This document shows, one piece after another, positions 35,295 to 46,015 of a stretch of DNA of 64,000 bases. The notes under the pieces are model-generated. The model made no database searches, was not told the origin of the DNA, and saw only the letters and a list, made by a program, of their open reading frames with translations. Position numbers and translations under genes: made by a program. Positions within the stretch are counted from its first letter, which is position 1. Each line of letters starts with the position of its first letter. Source of the DNA: Paracamarosporium sp. OC-R06-R3 (Eukaryota > Ascomycota > Dothideomycetes > Pleosporales > Didymosphaeriaceae); NCBI GenBank assembly GCA_019828545.1, contig JACVRA010000138.1, positions 248,001 to 312,000 of the forward strand. Direction: 5' to 3'.

Positions 35295-37244
35295 CTATAC
35301 TTCGAAGTGCGTCTGCAGACCAGGCGTGGAAGGTACGCGCGTGTGCTTGGACCGCTTGAATGAATGCATCTTGGGCTTCATGACTTGGCTTCCTAGTGTC
35401 GAGCTTGCCATTGAGATGCGCGCATCGTAGCTCTTCTTTCTTCGCTGTGCGAAGTAGACGGGCATGATTTGCATGCGGACTGCGCTCTCTACCAGGTGGA
35501 CGCTGAACTCAGTGCGTGCAGGAGAGATAGGCGATACGGGCATGCCTGGGGAAGGAGGCGGTGCAAGGGATGGCGAGCGCACGTGCGATGTAGTTGGTGT
35601 TTTCGGTGTCTTAGGCACGACTTGAGAAGAGGTAGGGGTGGAATCGATGAAACCGCCGTCGACACTATGTCTGGTTTCCTCAAGACTGCTGCGGATCTCT
35701 TCGATCTTGGCGGCGTGGCGAGAGGAGTAGGAGAAGTGAGAGATGCGACGCTCCAAAGGGGCGTAGTTTTGGAGTGCGCCTTCGGCCTTCTTCGCAATGG
35801 CAGCAGTCTTCTCCTCGGGTACATAACGCGGTGAGAGACTTGACTGGTTGGCTAGCTGTTCCGGTGTGGGACGAGCGGGAATGCTGAAGTTGAGGCGTGG
35901 TTTAGAAGGGTCTAGCTTGGCGGCAGGGAGTTGGAAGGATGTGCGCGGGACGGAAGGTTTGATGGGTAGCGAAAGGGTTCGGAAAGGTCCTCGAGGTTGG
36001 TCATCGCGAGCAGCAGATCGTGAGCCTTGCGCGGGTCCTGGAGTTACGCGAACGCTGGCTCTTGCGGGCTTTTGGGGAGCCGTGAAGCCATACGCAGGAG
36101 TAGGTGAACCGTTTGGCGGAGTAGGAGGCGTAACTTTGGGAGATCCCTTTGGAGGAGTAGGTGGTGTAATGATCGGCGAGCCCCATCCCTTTTTCTGCTC
36201 GGGAGTGTTTGGCGCGCTGGAAAAGCTAGACGTAGCACTGAACAGATCTTTCTCGGTCTTGAAACCCTTGGTAGCAGGCTTGACCGTCTTCGTACCCCGG
36301 ACGTATTGGACGAGACGGGGGAAAGCTGGAGAGCAGGCGAGGTACATGATCGCAGTGATCTCAGCGAGCCTGCAAACAATGAGTGAGCGCTAGCAACGAT
36401 CTCTGGGAGGCACTACTTACGACCACATGTGGACAGGCCAGATAGTCTGCGTGTAGTTGATGTTCTGGTTAACCTGCACACCAAAGGCCAACCTGCAAAC
36501 ACTAGCAATGCATGCGAAGCTGCCAATGCTGAAAACGACCGCAACCATAGTCTGACGTCTACCGCTCAACTGCAGCCTGCTAATACCCCAGACCGCGAAA
36601 AGCAGTATAAGAACATCGGAAACGACGTTGACAGTGCTAGAAACAACGATGAGGTTGTTGTGAGGAATGCATTTACCGCTCACCGTAGGATCCACAATCT
36701 TTGCTCGTGGCGTGCAGGCAAAGACGTTCGTAAAGAACATAACAGTGTAGCAGAAAGCATTGACGTAGGCCAGTGCACGTACGCTCCAGAAGATCATTCG
36801 TTGTTTGTTACCGGAGAACATCCGGTCGACTTGTACGAGAATGGAAACCTTCGCGGCGAGCATGATCGGCGTGTACATGATGTCAAGGATATTCGAATAG
36901 AGAAGCGCGCTCTTGACGGCGTCGGTGGAGAGAAGGTTCACATGTTGACCGAGACCAGCATGTGAAGCAACGAACATGAGCGCGACGAAAACGGCGAAGC
37001 ACAGGCCCGCAAGGATGGTAGCAACTATTCAACTTAGTATATACAAATCGAGTCGGGAACCATACTCACAGTCATCAATCTGCAGCCGTCGTAGATCCAC
37101 CATGTTAATGAAAGTTCTTGCGGCCACTGCCACTGCCGTTAAAAAGAGGCATGTCGTGGCCGCCGCAATAAGGTCTGAAGGAACGTGAAATGAGCCATCG
37201 GCCTGCCTTGGGCTCAGCTCTGAATGAAGGTGAGTGGCTGGCAT
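35295..37244 (-). CDS. Fungal rhodopsin-domain 7-TM protein with long Pro-rich cytosolic tail
   Basis: Three exons: 37244-37070, 37024-36421 and 36369-35295 (introns 45 and 51 nt; 617 aa). The first 290 residues hold seven hydrophobic helices, starting with LIAAATTCLFLTAVAVAART; between helices are QIDD near TM2 and a Cys-containing loop (ACTPRAKIVDPTVSGKC). This matches the fungal rhodopsin/PTH11-related integral membrane domain. The tail of about 330 residues is Ser/Pro/Thr-rich with a repeated PPTPP-GSP unit (about residues 350-372) and basic segments near the C-terminus. PTH11-class proteins act as surface sensors; this one lacks an evident CFEM domain. Ligand and G-protein coupling are unknown. 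The ATG at 37244 is the first in frame. Confidence 0.82.
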
Positions 37245-38327
37245 CTTTACGAATCCAAGCAAACAAATGCCTAAAGGAAAGTAAGGAAAGACTGGTGATG
37301 AAAAGAGAAGAACGATTTCGCGTGGCTCTCCACGATGCGCGTTAAGAGTGGCCCACGATGTCTTCTTGTAAGTTCCCTATACGCGGCATGGCACTCCCAT
37401 GCTCTCTTGGCTGGTGGTAGTGCATCCCCGAGGGAAGACAGACAGGTACCCGACTGTCCGTCAGCTCGCCTCAATGAGGCGTCGCCATGTTAGGCGAATA
37501 AATTCCAGTATGAACAATCAGCAAGTCCTCGCGCGCAACTTTGGGGCATACTTGCCCTTCTCTTTCTATACGACAAACAAATCCAAGCAGCATTTTCGAA
37601 ATACACCTGCCATCTAGAGAGATCGACCTTGTGGTGAACGTTCTCCAAGTTCTCCAAGTTCTACGGAGCGGCGTGGTCGTGAGATAATTGCCCAAAGAAG
37701 CTAGCCGCCTCATCGGTTGCCGAACTTGTGAACATCTAAGAACAGCATCCTGTGGAGTACGTAGCCAATAGAATACACGGACTGGCATGAGCACAGCGAG
37801 GCTGAGTCTACGGACTTCGCTGCACAGTACGATACTACAATAATCGCATGCTGCACGGTGGTGCAGGTGCTCGGTTGGCATGGCGCCAAATGTAGGGTTG
37901 CCATGATTGCGCTTGGTCCTTCTGTCGTGCGTACGCTTCGCGAATCTAAGGTACGATGTCAGGCCATGAGGCGTGCGGAAAATGTGACGAGATTAGATAC
38001 GTGTAGTGGGGGGTGGAGGTCAGACGCCACGGGGAAGTTTCAGAGACGCACTGGACCGCTTAGCAAAGCAACGCGCCACAGGGAGACAAGGACGGCGACA
38101 GCCGCAATGCCCTTTCAAACGAGCATGTTATTATTCAGTTATATATAAGTGTATTTCCAGGACCAGGCGTCGTATCAAGTAGCCTTGGTTTAAGATTATG
38201 AGACAACCATTCCTCAGGCAAAACGCGAAAAGCTCTGGCGATTAAGCAGCATTGACAACAAGTACTGAAGTGCGCATTTGCGACAACTTTTACGCATGCT
38301 CAATGCGAGCTTAAGTAGCGGATGGCC
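37245..38327. other. Intergenic, 1.1 kb
   Basis: It contains the upstream region of the 7-TM gene and the 3' flank of the tentative membrane gene. Frames at 37399-37881 are short and unsupported. No RNA gene seen. Confidence 0.5.
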
Positions 38328-39393
38328 TTAGCAGGAAAGGGGTCGTTTATTCGCTCCTGAATTCATAGCCGTGGTATAGCGACATCTTGCAGATACCACG
38401 CTCATTCGTAAAAGGAGAACGAGGTCCACAAATACAAAGTATTGCTGGCTTGGGGCGACTTGAGCGATTTTGCCTAACCGCTTTATGTGGATGATATCAG
38501 CTGCCCAGATATAGCAGATGAGTATGGATGTCGATATTGCTAGCGACAATGCAGTGTAGTGTTTCTAGAATCCTAGGTGTTATCAGCGGTCTAGACAGAT
38601 CTTTTCGTATTATATATGGGAAAGATGAGAATGCGTGTGTCGAACAGGGCTGGCTCTTCGTCTCGTGGGCGGCGTGCCAATGAATGCCCAAAGACCTTGC
38701 ATACGGCATCGTTGAGAGATCTATGACTGGAATTGAGTACAGCTTGTTTGAATGGAGATATCATATCTATCACGTTAGCAAGCAGCAAAGAATAGTAAGC
38801 AAAAACGTATGGCGCTGTCCAGAAGTCAGCAGTGTCAGGCAAGGTGGGAAAGGAAGAAAAGCTCTGGATGTCTCGAAACCAGCGTAAAAAGACAAGTATG
38901 GCAGAATCTATCATGGCGTTAGGAGCGTGCCTTGGACGGGGATTTACAAACCACGCGGCAACAGTCACATTATACCAACCAAAGCAACCGAAACCTAATT
39001 GTGATCGATCAATTTGTGCTGGCAGAGACGCTGTACAAGCCTGCAGAACACGAGTCCTAAGACTATTAGCAGCCACTGAATCCTCCTTAAACCTTGAACC
39101 ATGGCCCTTGAAGAGGGGACGACCGCGAGAATCCTACTGAGAGCAAAGTAAGATCAGAACGGAAGCTCCTTCGCGGAACGTACCGAGGCCATGAAACACT
39201 TAAAACCCCTGACAGATCGCAACGCTCGCGATTGCTGATCTTTTTCAGCCTTAGTCGGGTCGGTCAACCTGTCGAAAAGCCAGCAAGTCCTTCTCCGTGT
39301 GAGTGCAGTGCTCCACCCAGACCGAGAAAAGAGATCCAAGCCTCCCATCAACGCCATATTCATACACAACCATTCCAATATCGCCAGAACCAT
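38328..39393 (-). CDS. Tentative three-exon multi-pass membrane protein, unknown family
   Basis: Proposed exons: 39393-39184, 39133-38705 and 38564-38328; 291 aa. Intron 1 (GTACGT...GTAG, 50 nt) and intron 2 (GTATGC...CTAG, about 140 nt, with GCTGATAAC as branch point) both fall between codons and join three open frames without a stop, which is unlikely by chance. The product has several hydrophobic stretches: GCFGWYNVTVAAWFV, PYVFAYYSLLLANVIDMI, ALSLAISTSILICYIWAA and QYFVFVDLVLLL. If intron 2 is not used, exon 2 runs to a stop at 38591 and gives 250 aa. I recognise no family. It could also be a decaying gene; intron 2 is longer than the local norm. Confidence 0.4.
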
Positions 39394-39579
39394 TCCTTAA
39401 CCACTCTTGCAAAAACCGCACCCATTAGAGTCCTTAACACACTCCTGCAAAAACAGCACCCTGGCAGATCCGCACCGTGAAAAATCCCACACCATGACAT
39501 ATCCGCACCATAATCAAACGAAACATGTTCTTACCGTCAGAGTCCATAAGAGGTCTGAGGATCATGGCCGTTTTGAACC

Positions 39580-41515
39580 TTAGAAGGTGGCAGCCGCACC
39601 GTAGAGAGAATTGTAGACCTTGTCAACAACGTAGGACGCACGGATGGTACGGTAGTTGAAGTTACGGCCGTTGAGACCCTGAAGGGCCTTCTCGCCACCA
39701 GTGACAGAGTCGAACTTCACGTAGATCTCACCATCGGAGTTGGCGTCCACAGCGATGTGAACAACCTTGCCGTACTTGCTGTTGCACTCAGTCTTGACTT
39801 CCATCTCCAACTCCTTCGTCCAGTTAGGGCCGAATTGTTCTAGCTCCCTATACACATATTAGCTCCACTCATTGACACCGAAAAGAGGCTACTTACGCGT
39901 CAGCATCAAATGCATTCTGGATCTTGATACACTTCGAAGGTCCAACCGTGTTCTCGTTATGGGCACGAGCTTTAGCCATTTGCTGCGCGTCCTTCTTGAT
40001 CGGGACGTCGACCTCACTGCGGGCGAGGTTCATCATGAGCTTGTTGCGGTCGACCTGCTTGAAGCTGACGCCCGCCATGTCAGTGTCATCGAGGGCTGAG
40101 GCGCCGCCGATACCACGATCATCTCTACCATGAGCTCTATCGAAGACACCGCCTGAACCGCCAGCATAAGCACCGCGACCACCAGCACCACTGAACGCGG
40201 AGCCCTGGTAGCTGGCTGCCTGCTGCGGGAAGTTACGAAGGAGATGGGCGGTCGACTCAGGTGTGAACTTGTCGTTTCCGAGGCCGACGCGAATCTGGCG
40301 GCCGGCAAGCTCGAAGCCGTTCATCTCCGTGAGTGCCTTCTTAGCGTCGTTCGGATCAACGAATCTGGCGAAATGTTAGTGATAAGTGAGCAGTGGTGAA
40401 ACGATACATACTGGACAAACCCATAACCCTTGGAGCGAGTCGGATTCTGCTCGTCACGCTGAAGCGTCACCTGCTCTAGTTCACCGAAAGGAAGGAAGAT
40501 TTCTTTGAGGTCCTCTTCGGTGACACTAAAGTGGATGTTACCCACGTAGAGGCGGTGGAAGGGGGCACCATTGTTGGCACTAGCAGCTCCGCCTTCGCCC
40601 GCTGCGCGTGATGCACGGTTCTTCTCCGCCTCGGTAAGTTGCGCGATGATGGGCACTCCCTTGAGTTTCTGGCCGGTGAGTTCCAAGGCCTTGGGGACAG
40701 ACTCTTCGTCTTTGAACTCAACGTAGCCGACACTAGACACGTTAACAAGATTTTCAAAACACAAATCATGATACATACCCTTTGGATCGACCAGTGACTC
40801 TATCCTTCACGATCTGAGCCTCCACAACAGGGCCAACGGCTTCGAAGAAGGCGCGGAGATGACGCATCTCGGCGCGCTGAGAAATCTGCTGGACGAAGAT
40901 GGTGCGCTTGTCGCGGTCATCCTCGGTTGGCTCGGGAGTGATAGTGCGGCGTCGACCACTGCCACGACGGTCGGGGGTGACCCTATCACGGCGAGCGCGA
41001 TCACGAGAGCGATCACGGTAACGATCCTCGCGACGATCATCTCGGTCACGGCGCGGGGAGCGAGAACGTCCACCTCGTCCGCCACCGCTGTAGTAGTCGC
41101 CGCCTGCGCGGTCGCCGCGGTCCCTACGACCTCCACGGTATCGATCCCTAGAGCTGCTGCGACGAGAATACCTATAATGGTCTTCATCTGTGTCAGCATC
41201 CTTGCTCTTACTAGACCGCGGCCGGCTTCCATCTCTTCGCCTGCGCTCACGGCTGTGATGCCGCTCCCCATTTGACTCACGGGGTGCATATCGGTCTCGG
41301 CTCCGGTCTCGGTCACGGCCATGACGGTGGCCGTCACGATGGTTGCCGTTGTAGCGATCGGATCGGTCGCTGCGGGTGCGGCGGTCGTCCTCGTCGCGGC
41401 GAACGGACTCCATTTCCTCGTTCTTTTTCTGCTTCTCCTGTCGATCCTGCTCCGCGCGCTCCTTGGCTCCTTGGTCGAGGAGATTCTCAACCTCGTTGGT
41501 GTCGTACTTGTGCAT
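39580..41515 (-). CDS. rsd1: Splicing factor of the RBM39/CC1-like (Rsd1) family
   Basis: Four exons: 41515-40779, 40732-40412, 40364-39897 and 39847-39580; introns of 46-49 nt; 597 aa. The N-terminal 200 residues are an RS-type domain dense in Arg, Asp, Ser and Gly ([16 protein letters not shown]). RRM1 follows (about 205-285, [10 protein letters not shown], then [11 protein letters not shown]), and RRM2 (about 300-375, [17 protein letters not shown], then KGYGFVQFVD). The linker holds [20 protein letters not shown], characteristic of RBM39-like proteins. The C-terminal U2AF-homology motif (about 510-597, [17 protein letters not shown], then [15 protein letters not shown]) binds ligand peptides of U2 snRNP factors. 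The role is 3' splice-site choice in the nucleus. The ATG at 41515 is the first in frame. Confidence 0.95.
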
Positions 41516-42063
41516 GATGAACTTTTTCTGTCGATCACTAGATAGTGTTTGAGTTAAGGGACTTGATCTCCGCGCGCGAACGCGAACAGTCTCGGTCAAG
41601 TAATGTGTGCAGTGTGTGAATGTTTATCAAAGGTGGGCTGCCAGTGGCAAGTGCGATTGAATTACCTCAAAGAGATGCTACAGCGGCCACTGCGACGAGC
41701 GCTAAGCGGCAGTTGGCTGTCTTCGGAGTGTTACGTGCGCGGCTGCAGAAGTCGCAAGCTTGAAGATGTTGGCGCGAGTGAGAGGTGCGGAGCAAGAGAG
41801 CAGCCAGCTTTTGAGGAGGCAGGAGCGCAGCCGAGGGGTCTGTGCACGATCACGTTATCTAGCCAGCCAGCAGCACGTGACGGCGAAATCTTGCGCAGGC
41901 AAACGGACGCGATGTGCGGTGAAGGGCAAAAGGTAGAGTTCATTGTCGTTATATTATAGGTCTCTGAGATGCGCATTACATTATTAGGTCTCTAAACATA
42001 GGTGCCACGGGTGATATTCGTACAAACCAACGCCTGCCAAATGCTTCCACGGTACATTCCTCC
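41516..42063. other. Intergenic, 0.55 kb
   Basis: Promoter space of rsd1 (-) and the 3' flank of the hydroxylase gene (-). No coding exon or RNA gene is seen. Confidence 0.5.
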
Positions 42064-43276
42064 CTAGTTCGTCTTGAGGACCTTGGGTGGTGCCATGTCC
42101 AGTTCAGTGCCAAACACCCAATCCCAGAACCGGCTACTGACTCCAAAACCATTCTGGTAGTCCGCAAAGTGGTGCTTGAGGTGGTACTTCTTCAACTCTC
42201 GCCAGTACGCCGGTAAGTTACGGTGGTGTAGGAAGTAATGTGTCATGTCGTATAACACATATCCGAACACGCCACCGCAGTACGCTGTGAGTGCGGCGTA
42301 CCAGTTAAAGAAGAGAATGAAGTGGGCGAACTTCCAGAAGGGTGCGGCGAGGGCAGCGAAGAGGGTGGGCGGCATGACGAGACGGTACTTGTCCATTGGG
42401 AGGTAATGGTGGATGCCGTGGAGGATGAAGTGCATCGTGATGCCAACGCGGTTATCCGGAAGGTAGCTATGAATCATTAGCATAAAGTCGTTCCGAACGA
42501 CAAGGCAAGACTTACTAGTCCAAGTGGAAAAGGAACCTATGCAGGAAATACTCCAACAGCGTCCAGAAACACAAGCCAAACACCCAATATCCCGCGCCTG
42601 GCAATGCACCCAGCTCCGAGCATCCCCACGCAGTCCCCGCAATCACGGGAGGAATCCACAGCGTCGGCACTATCCACCACGGTGTCTTGCTCAGCGGCTC
42701 CAAAAAGTTTCCAAAGAGCGGCGCCGAGTCACCACCCTTGTAGTGCCTAGGTCGATGTACTTGCTCCAAATAGAAGTCCTTGCTGAAGCCACCAAACCAT
42801 ACTTGCGGGAATAGCGGCCGAGACAGATCAAGGAACTTGTGCTCCTTGTAATCTCTGTCGAAATCGGTGTCCTTAGATAGATCTTCGGCTGTGGACATGC
42901 CTGTCGCAGCGTACAGCGGTTGCTGTGCAGCTAGTTCGGCCTGGCCTTCCTTTGACGGCGGGAGGGGCACAATCTCAGCGGGCTTGTTGCTCTTAGTGGC
43001 ACCGTTTATGATGGGTTCCGTAGGCATGAAGCCAACCAAGCTCTCGTCCAGGATCTCGTATGCTGCCTCGGAGTGTGTATGCGACACCTCATCCTTCATG
43101 ATTGCGCTTACGTCTTTTCCGCCGTATTCCAGTATGAGCTCCCCGCCACCGGGGTGGTCCTCCAGAAAGTGCGTCACATCATAGACCTTTGCGCCTATGG
43201 TGACATAGCAGCTCTTGCTGGTATTGTGCGCTTGCACATCGGCGGCAGGAATTGTAGGTAACGTACGGGCAGGCAT
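42064..43276 (-). CDS. SCS7: Sphingolipid (ceramide) fatty-acid alpha-hydroxylase, cytochrome b5 fusion
   Basis: Two exons, 43276-42516 and 42466-42064 (49-nt intron; 387 aa, normal for the family). An N-terminal cytochrome b5 domain (about 10-90) carries the heme motif HPGGGELI (His41), with the second heme His in SHTHSEAAYEIL. After a linker, the C-terminal di-iron hydroxylase domain (about 230-385) lies among TM helices. It shows the His clusters EYFLHRFLFHLD, HFILHGIHHYLP, HYFLHHRN and KKYHLKHHF. The enzyme 2-hydroxylates the very-long-chain acyl group of ceramide in the ER, using electrons through its own b5 domain. All expected His clusters are intact. Confidence 0.96.
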
Positions 43277-46015
43277 CGTGAAGCGGTCGAGCGGACAAGC
43301 GACGAAGGTTGCTCGAAATCCAGAGATTTAGATTCCGACGAGGGTGGAGCGACTTCTCTTGGATTGTGAATAGCAAGCGTCCAAGGGGACCGTGTAGCAA
43401 TAAAGCTGTGGTGGAAAGGCGAACACTACAAGGAGGCGAAATAGCAACGGGCAATCTGCGGCGGAAGGTTCGGATCGGGCGGAATTCCCAGAAACTCAAT
43501 ATTCGCACTCAGATCCTCCAACAATCCACTAAGAGAACGAAAATGAAGGAACGGAATTGCCTTGCTGTAGAGGGTACAAGAAAGGACAGAGGAGGGGTGG
43601 TCGACAGTATTCAGGAGAGTAATACACGCGCGGCCACAAAAAGCTAGCGTAGCGAAATCAACGTGGTCACCCCAATCTCACCAGCAAATCGTGAGACCTC
43701 TCGCCACGCCTACCCGGCTTCCGCCCTCGGCCATCTCGGTCTCCAGCGGACAAACCACTCGTGAAAGGGGCTACTCTTATCGATAAGAGCATTAGAATCC
43801 AACTTTTTTTGGTGGGGCTGTCGCTGTATTATTAACGTTACCACGCGAAACGGTGTTGCAGAGCACCGGACTCGGATGATCTATCCTCCATGCGAACAAC
43901 AGTGCACTCACTTAATACTGAGGATATTATACGAGAGCCTGGTTTCTTATATACACCTCTTCTTTGTTGACTGACAGAACTGTTTTTTTCTTCTTACTTT
44001 CCATGCCTTCTGAACATGTATAACATTGGCCTCCGGGTTACAAAATACATGGCATGGTTATCTTTCCTTCGACATTCAAGATAGACATCACTGCCCCGGG
44101 TACCACAAGGGGAAGAGCTTGCTCTCTCTCCACAGGTACCTTGATTACAACAAGATTCGTAGTCTATGCAAAGAACGGGAACCCAGCAATGCAAAGGCGA
44201 TTCCAAGTCTCTCCAGCTGCTTGTCAACCCTCCTCATCACCCCCACACCCAATCTCTCAATACCCAATCACCCCTCAACCCACCATCCATCCAAACATCT
44301 CACAAACTTTCCACAATCCGAGACACCAAGTCGCATAGCTACATCTCAGCAAGCACCAGACCCGTATCAGCGCCACGCATCTCATCTCCCACTCGCCTCC
44401 CCCTGTTCCCACCAACCTCCCTCGTCGCTCCCACCGTCCCATCACCGCCAACAACCTACATGCCTCTAACCAGGTCCACGGCCAGCCCCCAACACGGCAG
44501 ACGCGATGCACACCACGCACGCCATACCACCTCACACCGCATCTGCAATCCAGCCAAGTCGGACCGACACCTCGTATACCTCTCCCCACTACTACTCTAT
44601 CGAGCACACACGCCCTTCTCCGCCTCCTGCCCCAGTCACCACCCATTCCCCCCGCGATCGATCCAGCCCGCCGCCAAAATCTAAGACAGCAGGAAAAAAG
44701 CAGAACCCACAAATGACGCAACACGGGCGGATCCAGACCTCGAGGGTGGAGCGGAGGAAGCGCCACAGCGCCCGCGTACCTACGGTAGCAACAGGTGCAG
44801 ACGGATAAACACTTCGTCCAGACCGCTAGACTAGAGCACAGCCAGGTAGGTAGGCAGGTCGGTCGGTAGAATCATACGATACGTACAGCAAGCCGTTGCG
44901 TGCAAGCGACGCAGAATACGAAGCACACGAGGCTACGGCCTGGGCTACGGGCCTGCGCTGCGCGGCCCTGCGATTGGCTCGCTGGCCATGGAGCTAGAAA
45001 ATGCCATGTACATACAAGCTACATACATACAGACATACATACGTACGTGCGTGCGTACGTACATGCGAGGTTCGTCCGCCGAGTAAGCAGTAAGCGCATC
45101 GGAGGGCGCGAAAGCGAGACCGAGCATGCATCGTGATCTGATATGACGTGGACGTTGTACAACACTCGCCCTACACGCCCGTACACACGCATGTTTGCGC
45201 GCGCGTATGCTATACCCAGCCCAGCCCAGCCATGTGCAACTTATCTTTTGGTCTTGAATTGTCTTGCTATTTATGTCTGCGTGTTGTATGGGTGTCTCAC
45301 ATTCGCAGATGCAGGCGGGCTTGATGCCAGGTATATCCCGTATAGCAACCAGCCCCGCTCGACTTTGATGAGAGTGCAAGCATAGGAGAGCTAGAGACAG
45401 GCCTAGCCCTTGTAATTCATTCCATGAACATGAACAATGGCAAGCAAGAAAGCAGACGTGAAAGCATCCTGGCGCTCCAGCCGCCTGAATACATACCCAC
45501 ATACTTCGGTGATATGGTATACTATCTGCATCCAAACGCCAATCCCAAAGCTTCTTTTTTTCCGCCTCAAAAAGGAACATCCCATCTATATATATCTATC
45601 CATCGTACAAATGCTGCAGCGAACGACGCGCGCACACAAGAAGAAGAAAATGCATGCAAGCAACAAGCAAATAGCTAGATATCCAGCGAATGACGAGAAA
45701 TGCAAAGCAACGCAATGCAACAACACGACCCAATGCAAGAAAAAAATACGAAAACTAAAAAATATGATGCTGCTGAAGACTTCCCCATCCGTCCCAATGC
45801 GTAAAAACTGCTCCTCATTTGTACATGTCGCCCCATGCGGAAAGCGTCCACGGCATATCTTCTTGGCAAAGGCCTCCTTTCCGCCGAAGATACCAATGAA
45901 ACGCCGTCGCCCGTCGTGATCGTCGTGCACTAAAGTCAAAGTCAAAGTCAAATCCTCCCGCAAGCTTCGTTTCTCATTCGATTGAGGGGACGGCTAGTCC
46001 CGCTCACAGCAGCCG
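43277..46015. other. Gene-free stretch, 2.7 kb
   Basis: It starts with the promoter space of SCS7 (-) and ends at the 3' end of the Zn2Cys6 gene (-). There is a C/A-rich region at 44220-44700 and a tetranucleotide tract at 45021-45065. Several frames of 100-210 residues reflect this base bias (Pro/Ser/His-rich or Cys/Arg-rich) and I do not accept them as genes. Confidence 0.55.
45021..45065. repeat. Tetranucleotide microsatellite (ATAC/GTAC/GTGC variants)
   Basis: About eleven degenerate 4-bp units of the ACAT-ACGT-GCGT type stand in tandem in gene-free DNA. Purine-pyrimidine alternation makes the tract a possible Z-DNA former. Confidence 0.7.

Noticed and set aside
39160..39180. Possible third MITE end (AGCTCCTTCGC)
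   Set aside because: Only 10-11 bp match the TIR, with no partner end, no core and no TA duplication.
40807..41545. Frames of up to 243 residues on both strands within the RS domain region
   Set aside because: They are other-phase readings of the Arg/Asp/Ser repeat codons of rsd1 exon 1.
44166..44684. Pro/Ser/His-rich plus-strand frame of 172 residues and its antisense partner
   Set aside because: Both strands are open because of C/A-rich bias; no signal peptide or motif, so chance is the simpler explanation.
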